NCBI GenBank assembly: GCA_037954665.1
Contig: JBBMOL010000018.1
Location: 5,890,001-5,954,000 of the forward strand
Length of the DNA: 64,000 nucleotides
From: Laguncularia racemosa
Taxonomy: Eukaryota; Streptophyta; Magnoliopsida; Myrtales; Combretaceae
Direction of reading: 5' to 3'
The position numbers were made by a program, and so were the translations under genes. Of this stretch, positions 1-10,577 are shown in pieces. The notes under the pieces were generated by a model. The model saw nothing but the letters and a program-made list of their open reading frames with translations, was not told the DNA's origin and searched no databases. Every line of letters begins with the position of its first letter. Within the stretch, counting starts at the first letter, position 1.

Positions 1-832
1 AAGTGTAATATGAAAATATCTAAAAGACGGAGTAACTTTTAAGTTAATCTCTGAGTTTAATACTGTTCTAAATTGTCTTCTGTTTCTTTTGAATATTTTG
101 ATTTCGCTTCTATGTATACATAGAAATGTAATGACTACATCGTTGATCTATCTTTTACTAGAACGTTTGTTGTCATAATATTGCTTTGAACGTTAGAGAA
201 TTATCCTAAGAGATTTGTAGATATCTACTAGATTTTGAAACTTAAATCTGATATCTTCATAATAAGTTATGAAAATTCTATCAAATTTGTCATTAAAAAT
301 AGTCTAGATATATCCTTACATCAAGATATATCTTATCTATACAAAATCGATTGATGAAATTAATCACCTGTTGATTTTAAGGAATGTCTAAGAACTCTTT
401 TTCTCATCCTTGAAATCATGAACATATGTGATCTCTAACATAATCCTTTTAATACTGTTCTTCCTGTAGCAAACCAAATATGCGAGATCAATAATGAATT
501 AATCATGATTTAACTGAATCTCTTGATTCCAAAATTAGTCACTTAGATTTCCATAAATATTTTTCCTATTTTAGTGAAACATATTATCTAAATGATGATC
601 TTCTTGTAGCAAAATAAAATATATGAAATTAATCATGATCGATTTAACTCATTTTCTTAATTCCAAAATCAAACACTTCGATCCCTATGGATATTTGTCC
701 TACTTTAGTGAAATGAATTGAATATGTTACCTAAATATATTCAATAAGTAGAGTTGGGTCTTCAAAATTGAAAGTTAACCAATTTACATTGATATATGAT
801 GTTCTATTTATAAGAACTCATAACAACAACAC
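1..832 (-). repeat. Copia-derived element A, 3' LTR (truncated by window edge)
   Basis: Bases 1-792 match 6434-7229 closely, so the two form an LTR pair around a minus-strand body. The copy here is cut by the window start. Its inner end is less certain: homology to the right LTR stops near 792, but the sequence up to about 832 (ending in repeated ACA next to a purine-rich stretch on the minus strand) looks like the true LTR edge. The right copy would then lack its last 40 bases or so. The two copies differ visibly by many substitutions, so the insertion is old. Confidence 0.7.
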
Positions 833-2990
833 CTTTTGACTTATCTTTTGAGTTCCTATTATTCTTCACAATGAATGCCTTCTAACTAGTTTTCTGAGTA
901 ATTAAAAACAATGTAGTTTTTCTAAATTTGATCTTCTAACTCTTAGTTCAAATTGTAAATATAATAAACTTCATTAAAAACATTTAGTACTTTTTATTAT
1001 CATCAAAATGCTTTCATAGATAATATAACATTCTCCCCTTTTTTGATGATAGCAAAACCACACAAAAAAATAGTAGCTACAAATTTAGTCAGTTTTAAAT
1101 ACTTCACAACAATCATTATTTAGCATTCCCATCACTATTCATGTATCTCAATTCTACTTCATGTGTCATAGTTCTATATTTCTCCCCCTTTTTGATAAAA
1201 CTCCCCCTCAATATATTATAGCAGATAATCAACATAAGATACAATATATATCAGAATCATGAAAGAGTAGAAATCATATAAAATGTGAACATGTTCATCA
1301 ATGAAACTAAAAATAACTCTTTTAAATTAAGCTAAATGAGAATAAGTTCCTAAATGATTTTACTTCTTCTTTATTACTCTTCTTTTGAATCTTCTATAAG
1401 GCTTGGAAGTTTTGTTGTTTAAATCATGTGGAGCAAATTGACAGAGAATGATCTATCCTTCATTCGGTTTAAGTTAAGCTTGAGTTCATTTTTCTAGGAG
1501 TTCAATAAATTAATCTTGAACTTGTTTTGTTTCAAGACTCTTCAAAAACTAAGAATGATCTGCTTTTTTTATTGCCTCATGTTCAAAACGAGGTGTAGAA
1601 GGATTAGGTCCTGGTTGAGAATTGTGCTTAGGAGAAGAAGAAGATTAAAGTTGGAATTCTTTCTGTAATCAACTAAAAAACCTATCAAGTTTGTTAGACA
1701 CAATAAGTGATAAGTCTTTTAATTTATCTATCAGAATTGAATTTTGATTTTTTATAAAGCTTTCTAGTTTTTCATCAATCATCTTCTCAAGTTCCAATTT
1801 TAGATTGACCTTGAATGTCTTAAAATCAAAGCTTGTTAAGGCTCCTTGAGTTTCCTTCTCTTTAAGAATAGTGGGTTCTGATTCACCTTATGGGTTAGAG
1901 TCAAAATCATCCCCTGTATTTTCTCCTTCCTTGATTTGGAATTTTCTTTCTATCATCGGTTGCAAATTAATGCTCTTCTTTTTCTTAGCATATGTAATTG
2001 GTTCCTTCCCTTTTCTTCTTTTCTTCTTTTGTTCACTCTCATTTTCATTTTCCTCCCCCTCTGTTTGTGCATTCAATTCCTCCATCACCAACTTTCTTCT
2101 TTTGTGTTTAGAATGCACATAATGAGCATTGTCATTAACATACCATAGTTTGCTTCTAACTAAAATACTCATATGTTTAAACACCATTTCTCCAATTTTC
2201 TTAATTTGTTGAGGTGCAAACATTTGGTAATTTAATCTTTTTAGACTCGGAAAGTTTCATGAGCATACTTCCATAAGGCATGTTCCTCTTGTTTCTCCAT
2301 AGATGCTTAATCGTTAGTACAGCAATATCTATTGTTCTTTTCTTTTTCATTGCCAAAATGATTAGAACACCTTCTTTAATCATTGTAGTTGTACTTCCCT
2401 TCTTTGGTAAGATACAACTAATCACTGCCTTATGTAAGATTCTAACTATCAATTCAAAATCAAGAATGAACACATCCTTTTCTTTTTGATACTTGAACTC
2501 CATCATTCAATTATACAAAAAGTTCATCCTTACTCATCTTGCCTACATTAAGATCATCATTTATACTAGTTAAGCCAAAATAGTCCACAATATCCTTCTT
2601 TGAAATCTGAATTTTCTTTCCTAATACTTTCGAACTCCACATATCACTTGAGACTCATCTAAATTCTCATAAAATTCAACAACTAGTTCACCAAACACGG
2701 TTACTCTTAAATTGCACAGCTTATTACATCTTATATGATCTAGAAATTCATTCCAATAGAAACCATTCTTTTTAAAGAAATTGAAATCCAAATAAAATGA
2801 TTCAGTAATATCTACCTTTATGGAATGCTCTTTCTTGGAAGCCCCATGTTTCTTTCCATGATGTCCAAGATTAACTTCCATAAAAGGAGTCACATTTCTT
2901 TCTAGGTTTTACTTTCTTCTTTTGCTAGGAGGGTTTTTCATCTTCGTGTATTGAAGCCTCACCTTCTAATTTTGATTTTTTTAGTTCCTC
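833..2990 (-). pseudogene. Element A: 'putative plant transposon protein'-type ORF, decayed
   Basis: Three open stretches on the minus strand (2893-2621, 2506-2201, 2223-1888), plus shorter ones down to about 1480, are pieces of one broken reading frame. Visible features are an N-terminal block with FLDHIRCNKL and LVVEFYENL, a middle block with NMPYGSMLMKL, and a Lys/Glu-rich tail. This layout resembles the plant-specific 'putative plant transposon protein' domain found in large retroelement ORFs. I recognise it from pattern only, and its biochemical role is unknown. It lies where a copia element would carry RT and RNase H, and I find no YVDD-type RT motif. The last 650 bases or so towards the LTR show no coding signal. 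Confidence 0.5.
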
Positions 2991-3039
2991 CATCCTTATG
3001 TGAATTGACTTTTTGAGAAACTTCTTGAGTTTCACTTTC

Positions 3040-3720
3040 ATCAGCCTAAAAATATTGTGCTATACCACTTTCATTTAGTAAGGTGCATGTCATTTTTTAG
3101 ATTTTTCTATTTTTACGCTCAACTACTCCATTTTGTTATGGAGTATAGGGGTAGAAAAATTATGTGTGATGTCGTTTTCTTCACAAAATTTAATAAAATT
3201 TTTATTTTCAATTTTTTCCCCATGATTAGTCCTTAGACTAATAATAAAATATCCTTTTTCATTTTGAATTTTTTTTTTAATTTTGTAAAGAATTTATAGG
3301 CATCACTTTTACATCATAAAAACAGAACCCAAGTGTATTTAGAAAAATCATTAACTATTACAAATCCATATTTGTTACCACCTAAACTTAAGGTTTGTGT
3401 AGGGTTAAATAAATCCAAATGCAATAGTTCTAATAACCTTTTGGTTGAGATAACATTCTTACTCTTATGAAAAACATATACCATTTTATTTTTCAAAAAT
3501 GTAACACAACGAATATCTTTTCTAATATTCAACTTTAGTAAGCCATTAATTAAGTTATTTTTGGATAAATTCTCTAATTGTGTAAAACTAACATGTTCTA
3601 AATTTCTATGCCAGATATAAATACTATTATTAATAGAAAAAAAAAACTTTCAGCATCTATTTTAGTAGGTTTAATTAAATAAATATTCTTTTTTCTTATA
3701 GTCTTCAAATAGTTTTATAT
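3040..3720 (-). pseudogene. Element A: copia integrase fragment
   Basis: The minus strand encodes a degenerate GAG-pre-integrase and integrase region. From 3532 to 3314 it reads LLELLHLDLFNPTQ followed by YGFVIVNDFSKYTWVLFL, the copia integrase block with the first catalytic Asp. Further down (about 3200-3100) degenerate pieces resemble the glutamate-bearing PQQNGVVERKNR region, now with frame breaks. Near 3050 the frame resembling an integrase AQYFWAD segment runs directly into the unrelated ORF downstream. Several frameshifts and stops make this non-functional. Confidence 0.65.
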
Positions 3721-3769
3721 TGTCTTTATTATATGATGTGACCTTATCTTAATCAAAAGTTATTTTATA

Positions 3770-4010
3770 TCATTTATCGCAAAGTTGACTAATACTTAGT
3801 AACTTATGTTTCAAACCTTGTACTAGATATACATTTTTAATGACGAAAGGGGGAATGCCAATATTACTAGTTGCGATAATTCTTTCTTTACTATTATTAC
3901 CAAACTTCACATATCCTTTTTCTTTCTGCTCAAGGCTTGTGAATAATGAAGCGCTACCAGTCAGATGACGTGAATACTCACTGTCAAGATAACGCATATC
4001 CTTAAGTTTT
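3770..4010 (-). pseudogene. Element A: copia aspartic protease remnant
   Basis: The 75-residue frame begins RYLDSEYSRHLTG, matching the copia protease signature (typically W-x-LDSGCSxHMTG). The active-site triplet DSG has become DSE, so activity is not expected. Downstream, GLKHKLLSISQLCDK is the usual stretch between protease and GAG-pre-integrase in copia polyproteins. The flanking frame is broken. Confidence 0.7.
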
Positions 4011-5009
4011 TCTTTATGCTCCTTTAAATCACTTTGGAGCCCAAATAAGCTTGGGCCCTTTAAAATTCAAGCTTGTGTTGTTAAGTTAATTCACTTGATT
4101 TGGATTGAGCTTGTTATTTTTATAATAACAATGCTTTTCAACATGTCCTAACTTATTACCGAAGAAATGAGCATAGGTATTAGTTACATTATACCGGTTA
4201 CTTACCTATCTTGATTGCCAATAATTATGATACTTTCTAACATACCTTCTGACTAGTCTCCTTTTATATCCCTTATAGGATATTTTCTGTTCTGATCTAA
4301 GTACCTTTTGATGTACTTTTTGTCTTGTGACACAACTTTACCTTTGTCTTTATTTTTATTATTTTCACCATTCTTTTGAATTAGAGTCTTATTTGATTTA
4401 ACAAAAAGGTTTTTTATACAACATTTGAGCTTTTTGTCTTATTATATCCTAATCGGTTTTTAAGTTGTCAATTCTTTAAGTAGAAATTAAATTTTGTAAT
4501 TTTTTATTGCTTTCACTGCATTTACTAAGTATGTTATCAATTATTTGAGAAAGTTCACTTATTCTAACTTTAAGATCTTTAATTTCTTTTCTTAATATAA
4601 CATTCTCATTGGTTAAAACATCCTTTGCTATGCATAGATTATTATTATCAATCTGTAGAATTTCAAAATAAGTTTTTAATATGTTAATCTCATTAACTAA
4701 AAGTGTCTTTGTTTAAGTCAATGCATTTTTCTTATCAACTAAAGCTCTATTTTCTAAATTAAGTTTGTTAATTTTAACATCTACTTTAGTCAATGCATTT
4801 AATAATTTTTTAATCTCAGCATAAACATTATCAAGTAAATCATCTTCTAATTCAAAATCAAAATGTACATCAGACATTGCCATGAGACACGTGTGCTACC
4901 TCCTCAGCTTCTTCAAAATTCTCTACATTAGTTTCTAAGTTTTTAGGTCACTTTAGGTTGATAACAGTGCTTTACATTTTTTCTTGTACTTTTCAAGTTT
5001 CTTAATAAG

Positions 5010-5325
5010 CAATGAACATTCATATTTTATGTGACTTAGTTTCTTGCATTCATAACATATCAATTCCTTCTTTCTCTCTTTCTTATCTTCCTTTTCTTGT
5101 ATCAAAATTTCCACAATTGGAACTTCACCTTTTATTAAATGACGTTTTCTTACCTTTTCTTTTTAGAAATTGATTGAGATGTTTAGCTAGTAAATTTATG
5201 TCTTCATCCTCATCACTTTCTACTTCTATATCAGAATCATTCTCCACTTCTCTAACTTTAAATGCTATGTTCATTTTGCTGTTGTTTTGATCAAAAGTAT
5301 ACTTGATGTGAGATTCATATGCCAT
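5010..5325 (-). pseudogene. Element A: Gag nucleocapsid region with CCHC zinc knuckle
   Basis: A 66-residue acidic then basic frame (5325-5125) is followed by a zinc knuckle CYECKKLSHIKYEC (about 5065-5012, CX2CX4HX4C). This is the C-terminal, RNA-binding part of a copia Gag. Frame breaks separate it from the N-terminal Gag frame at 5451-5909. Confidence 0.65.
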
Positions 5326-5450
5326 TAGTTTTTCTCTTAGTTGGCTTAATGTTAGTTTGTTTAGGTCTTAAGCTTCCTCGATCGCAGTCTTTTTAGCATC
5401 CCACGATCTGGGCAAAATTCTTAAAATTTTTCAAACAAGGTCAGCATCTT

Positions 5451-5909
5451 TCAGTTTATGGTCAAGTAAAGATAATTGATTTGTAATTGTTGTAAAATGA
5501 TTAAAAGCTTAATATTTTCATCGTTCTTACACCAAATCAACTCATATTCTTGCATTAATGAGTTAATCCTAGTGTCTTTGATTGTTGTTGTTCCTTCATG
5601 ATTTTCACAGTGTGTCCAGATTTCTTTTGCAGTCCTGTAAGAAGAAATCGAGTAATATTCAAAATGAGCTATTGTAGCAAGTAACAAGTTCTCAGCTTGA
5701 TGATTCTTTTCAAGCTTTCTCTTATCAGCTTCTGTCAGCATCTGATCCCCATCTTCTTTGATAGTTTCATCTCCAAATTGTATGATTTCCCATGAGTTAA
5801 ATTCTATCACCTTGATGTAAGTTTTTATCCTAAATTTCCAATAACCAAAATTAGTACCATAAAAGTAAGAAGCATGATTAGTAGAAATAGAAAAATAGTT
5901 TTCAACCAT
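5451..5909 (-). pseudogene. Element A: copia Gag N-terminal domain
   Basis: A 152-residue frame starts at an ATG 36 bases inside the primer-binding site. It shows the UBN2/copia-Gag pattern: YFYGTNFGYWKFRIKTYIK near the N-terminus (the W-K-x-M/I block), then AKEIWTHCENHEGT and MQEYELI. The frame runs out before the zinc knuckle region, so Gag is interrupted. The position directly downstream of the LTR and PBS fits the start of a copia polyprotein read on the minus strand. Confidence 0.7.
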
Positions 5910-5945
5910 AGGATCTTGAACTCAAAATATTATTAGAGTCCCTCC

Positions 5946-5957
5946 TTTTATACCAAT
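5946..5957 (-). other. Element A primer-binding site
   Basis: Read on the minus strand, the bases next to the right LTR are ATTGGTATAAAAG. This is a degenerate version of the initiator-Met tRNA primer site (TGGTATCAGAGC) normal for copia elements. It fixes the inner edge of the right LTR at 5958. Confidence 0.55.
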
Positions 5958-7229
5958 TGTTGGTCTCAAATTAAGTAATCATGAGGGAATAAGTGAATTG
6001 ATTATTTGCTAAATTAAAAAAAAAATGGTAGTTAAAAACAACTCCTTTTACTACTTAATTTAACTATGGCATGAAAACAATTATTTATAAATAATTATAA
6101 GTTATTATAGAATAGAAATTAAAAGATAGAGAGAAGAAAATTGAGCAAGCTATTTATAGAGGTTCCGCCTTAAGTGTTATTCCTCTCTTTCAACTTTATT
6201 GCTAAGGACCCAATCTTCCACATCAGTATTTTTCCACTAATCCAAAATAAACTTGAGAGATTACAATTATTCTGCCATCTCCTTAGCTTCAAAAACATTT
6301 TGCTCTACCTATCTAGCCTATCTCTAAGGCTATTTATAAATCTACAGAGTTACAAGTAATCTCTCAATAATACACGAATCTAGCTTATTATCAAATATAG
6401 ATAAGAAAATGAGAATTTGTATCCTCTAAAAATTAATTCGAGTGTAATATGAAAATATAAAAGACAAAGTAGCTTTTGAGTTAGTCTCTGAGTTCTAATA
6501 CTATTCTGAATTGTCTTTTATGTCTTTTGAATCTTTTGATTTTGTTTTTATTTATACACAGAAATGTAATGATTGTTGATCTATCTTTTACTAGAAAGTT
6601 TATTGCCGTGATCTTGTTTTAAATGGTTGAGAATTATCCCAATAGATTTGTAGATATATGCTGGATTTTGAAACTTAAATCTAATATCTTCATAATATGT
6701 TATGAAAATTTTGTCAAATTTGTCATTGAAAATGGTTTAAATACACCCTTACATTGAGATATATCTTATTTGCACAAAATTGATTGATGAAATCAATCAC
6801 TCACTAATTTTGAGGAATTTATAAAACTCTTTCTCCCATCCTTGAAATCAGAAAGGTATGTGATCTCTAACATAATCCTTTTAATATTAATCTTCCTATA
6901 GCAAACCGGATATGCGAGATCAATCATGAATTAATCATGATTTAACTGAATTTCTTCATTCCAAAATTAATCATTTAGATTTTCATGGATATTTTTCCTA
7001 TTTTAGTGAAACATATTAGCTAAATGTTGATCTTCTTGTAGCATAATTAGATATATGAAATTAATCATGATCGATTTAACTCAATCTCTTAATTTCAAAA
7101 TTAAGCACTTCGATTCCCATGGATATTTTGTCTTCCTTCCTTTAGTGAAACAAAGTAAATATGGTACCCAAAGATATTCAATAAGTAGAGATGGGTCTTT
7201 AAAATTGAAAATTAACTAACTTACGTTGA
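5958..7229 (-). repeat. Element A, 5' LTR
   Basis: On the plus strand it begins TGTTGGTCTC beside the PBS. From 6434 onward it matches window bases 1-792. The outer end stops abruptly at 7229 without the expected CA, so about 40 bases appear to be lost. Short ORFs inside it (for example near 6174) are LTR sequence, not genes. Confidence 0.65.
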
Positions 7230-8214
7230 ATTAACTCATTTCATGGCACTGATTTAAATGAAAATAAAGGAGGAGCAATTTGGACATTGTATTTTACATA
7301 ATAGAGAATATGGATTACAGTATTCTCGTTTACCTTTTATACTTTTCAACTACTTTTGCATTTATACGAGATTATAGATTTGATGAAAGTGCTGCTTTGG
7401 CCTTTTTCCTATTACATTTTAATACCTATAGTATTGTCATAGTACTTAATTTAGAACAAACGAAAGATCAATTTGCTTATGTTTGGTAAATTTCTTTTCA
7501 TTCTTTTCTTCTACAACAAGCAATAAAAATTCATCCCATTTTTTTTTAAAGCACTAAAAATAAGAGTGTTAAAATACTCATAGTGATATATAACTATAAA
7601 TCATGTACATTGTACTTGATTTTTATTTATTTAGTTATTTATTTTTTTCCAAACAATTATATATATTACAACAATTAAAGAGAAAACAATTGAATTCAAT
7701 CCATTATGCTAAAAACCAATATTCATTATTAATACTTTTGTGTCCTATGTTATAATTTCAGTCCCATAAAAAAGAGAGTTTATTAAGATTTTATGATATA
7801 TAAAATCTAAATGACGACATATAAGATCTATGTTGTAATCCCAAAAGCCCCATTTTTGTCAATGGAAACTTATGCAGTTTCACAAATTTCATATAATAAT
7901 CCGATATAATGTTATGATCCCTTCTTAAGGTGAAGAGGACCATGACAACCAAATAGGAGAAATATTTTAACTATCAAATGACATATTCTAGTGTTTGCAA
8001 CATTTTCAAAAAGATTGTTCTCTAGATAGCGAATTGAGAAGGCATCATCCACTTACAAGATGATGTTTACAATATATTCAAATCAACAAAAGGCATTTGA
8101 ATAATCAAGTTATAACATTCCTTTAAAACCAATGGGAAATTAAAACTTTCTTACATATAACAAAACTTGTTTGGATAAGTTTTATCTAATACATGTGATG
8201 TAAATTAATCCTAT
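7230..8214. other. Intergenic, no gene seen
   Basis: AT-rich sequence between element A and a small inverted-repeat element. The short ORF at 7280-7489 has no recognisable domain and no coding-like composition. I see nothing else to annotate. Confidence 0.5.
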
Positions 8215-8414
8215 GTTTGGTACACCAAAATGGACTCAAAATGGAATCTTAATTCCATGTTCCATTATGATTTTCACATTTTGATATATTTTAAAATGGT
8301 AGAATCATAATTTCTTATAATTACCGGTTATAACTTTAAGATAGAACGATTTCAGCTTCTTAAAGTTGAAATCATGATTCCATCTTGACTCATTTAACAT
8401 ATAACTACCTAAAC
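8215..8414. mobile_element. Possible MITE (about 200 bp)
   Basis: Imperfect inverted ends start GTTTGG at 8215 and finish AAAC at 8414. The best-matching inner arms are ACTCAAAATGGAATC on the left against GAGTCAAGATGGAATC from the right end read in reverse. Size, AT-richness and subterminal pairing fit a miniature inverted-repeat element. No clear target duplication was found, so the family is unassigned. Confidence 0.4.
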
Positions 8415-8844
8415 AACTTTATATCTATCCCCAATTAAGGTACAATAATGTAAACTACATCAATAATAGATATGCCAGTATCTTTTGTCTAGGAAAAAAA
8501 AAATCACATAACACACCTGCACAGAAACCACGCATGGAATGCACCAAAACAGAAACCAAGCATTGAACATTCTTATATATGTTATATACATAATTTATAT
8601 ATATGGACAAATATATAGAACTATATTTGTTATCTTTGCAATACATATAACTTATAAACATGTAGATATAATATATTATACACATATATAATATGTTCTC
8701 CTTATAGTGTTATTATTCATCTTCCTTTATTTTGTATATGCATACTGTTATATTTATTTATATATATGTATATGACAAATATATATAATATTTATATTTA
8801 TATACTATTATGCATAAGAATGGAATATATTTATTGATTGAGTT
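8415..8844. other. AT-rich spacer
   Basis: Very AT-rich sequence with TATA-type simple repeats up to the target duplication of element 1. ORFs called here are low-complexity and are not supported. Confidence 0.5.
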
Positions 8845-8849
8845 GATGT

Positions 8850-9470
8850 TGATGGAGATACAAGAGACACGGGACACACGGCTTGTCACACGGCCGTGTA
8901 GTGATTGGAAGGAACTCACAGAAGCATATACGGCCTCTACATACGGGCTGAAGCACGGCCGTGTATTCGGCCAGAATATTCCATAGAGACATACACGGTT
9001 TCCATACATGGCCGTGTATCACGGCCGTGTATTCGATCAGGGTATCCCATAGAAGCATGCACGGCTTCCATACACGGCTAGGACATGGCTGTGTATTCGG
9101 TCAGGAACATTCACAGAATCATACACGGCTTAGAGACACGGTCGTGTATTCGACCGTGTACTATGCTCATCGCATGTCCAGAAACATACACGGTCGTGTA
9201 TACAACAGGTTATTGACGTGTATTTTATTATTTCTTTCCACGTGTACGCTTAGATTTTCCCCTTTTAGATATTTTATGGGAAAGTATAAATACTCTTTTA
9301 TCAGATAGGCTAGGGTTACGTCTTATTATTGTTTTTCAAATACATCTCGTGAGAGAATTTCACCATTTTCCGAGTTGTGCGCAACCAGATTTGCATCAAA
9401 GAGTGTTTCTTTGTTGTGTGAAACCAATCCACATTCGGGTTTGTTTCGTTTCTCTTTCCACGCTGCGTCA
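8850..9470 (+). repeat. Element 1 5' LTR
   Basis: 621 bp, TG...CA. The first 350 bases (U3) are packed with palindromic CACGGCCGTG-type units (exact copies at 8889, 8954 and 9020, several degenerate). A G-box-like CACGTG lies at 9239-9244 and a TATA box at 9285-9292. Compared with the 3' LTR it has one extra 13-bp unit around 9007-9029, consistent with slippage in the repeat array. Confidence 0.95.
9285..9292 (+). promoter_or_regulatory. Element 1 LTR TATA box
   Basis: TATAAATA about 185 bases before the LTR end, placed between the U3 repeat array and the conserved U5. It is also present in the 3' LTR at 14507-14514 and in both LTRs of element 2, which supports it as the retrotransposon core promoter. 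Confidence 0.7.
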
Positions 9471-9472
9471 GT

Positions 9473-9488
9473 TGGTATCAGAGCAAGG
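9473..9488 (+). other. Element 1 primer-binding site (initiator Met tRNA)
   Basis: TGGTATCAGAGCAAGG starts two bases after the LTR and matches the complement of the initiator methionine tRNA 3' end over its first 12 bases, the usual primer for this class. Confidence 0.85.
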
Positions 9489-9503
9489 CTATTTCCTGTG
9501 GAG

Positions 9504-10577
9504 ATGTCAACTCATCAAGGCGATGATAGTGATCGTGTTCTTGACGGTGTTCAAGATGCGAGGTTTCAAGGGAACCATCAATGAGTTCCAAGGGTAGAGT
9601 TCGACGTAATGCATCAAAAGGTCGGGCGTATGGAACGGCACCTTGATGAACTGATCAAGCGTTTCGATGCTCTGGTGGTAGACCCCAATAGAGTTGGAGA
9701 CGCTGGTAGGAATCCACCACGTGTGGTGGAGGAATTCAGGGGACGCGTAATTCGACCTGTCGTTGAGAACAGGTAGGGACGTGCGGAGAGTGAGGAGTCC
9801 AGCAAAGAGAGTGATGATACGTATGGAAGTAGGCCGCGGCGAGGGCGCGGTGGAAGAGGTGGTGGTCATCGGATGGCTCATCATGGAAACCACCCTAGAG
9901 AAGGTGATTATAGGAGGAACCGTGGAGGTTATGATCAAGGGGATGGCGGAGATTACCGTTTGAAGGTCGACATTCCATGGTTCGATGGCAGCCTCAACAT
10001 TGCAGGTTTCCTTGATTGGCTTGCGGAAGTAGACCAATTCTTCCACTACATGGAAATCCCCGAAGACCGTCGTGTAAGGCTGGTGGCATGCAGGTTGAAG
10101 AGTGGTGCCTCGGCATGGTGGGAGAGGCTACAAAGTAGGAGGCAGAGGGAAGGAAAACACCCGGTGAGATCATGGTATCGCATGAAGCAGTTGCTGCAAC
10201 ATGATTTCCTCCCGCCGGATTATGAGCAAATATTGTTCCAACAATATCAGCGGTGCCGCTAGGGACAACGCTCCGTGCATGAGTATACGGCGGAGTTCAT
10301 GAGGTTGGCGGAGCGGAATGATTTGAGGGAGAGTGAAGGTCAGCAAGTTGCAAGGTATGTGGAAGGACTGAAACTCCAAATTAAAGACAAGATTGGGGTT
10401 ACGGTGGTGAGAACTCTTTTAGAGGCAAAGAATTTAGCTCTCCGAGCTGAACTTGTGTTACAGGAATAAGGGAGTAGATATGGAGGAGGACGGAAGGGAT
10501 ATGTAGGCGAAGCTGTAGGTGGTAGTTGGCCTGTATCTGAGAAGAGTAGGACTACACCCTATAAACTAACTGAGGAC
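9504..10577 (+). pseudogene. Element 1 gag (capsid domain), interrupted
   Basis: Starts at ATG 9504, the position matching the gag ATG of element 2. One reading frame continues from here into pol but is broken by TGA 9582, TAG 9774, TAG 10260 and TAA 10467. The retrotransposon gag domain is clear between about 9950 and 10460: GFLDWLAEVDQFFHYM, the ASAWWERL block, then EYTAEFMRLAERND after the 10260 stop. A Gly/Arg-rich linker (about 9830-9950) precedes it. The stops fit single changes of CGA or CAG/CAA codons. Gag would form the virus-like particle that packages the element RNA. Confidence 0.85.

Noticed and set aside
1871..2148. Plus-strand ORFs rich in Phe/Leu/Ser
   Set aside because: Complement of the Lys/Glu-rich tail of the minus-strand element A ORF.
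8888..9230. CRISPR-like array of short palindromic repeats
   Set aside because: The units sit in U3 of an LTR, spacing is irregular, and the same array is present in both LTR copies; the genome is a plant.
8758..9308. Several overlapping ORFs on both strands over the LTR
   Set aside because: They arise from the short palindromic repeat in multiple frames and have no domain.
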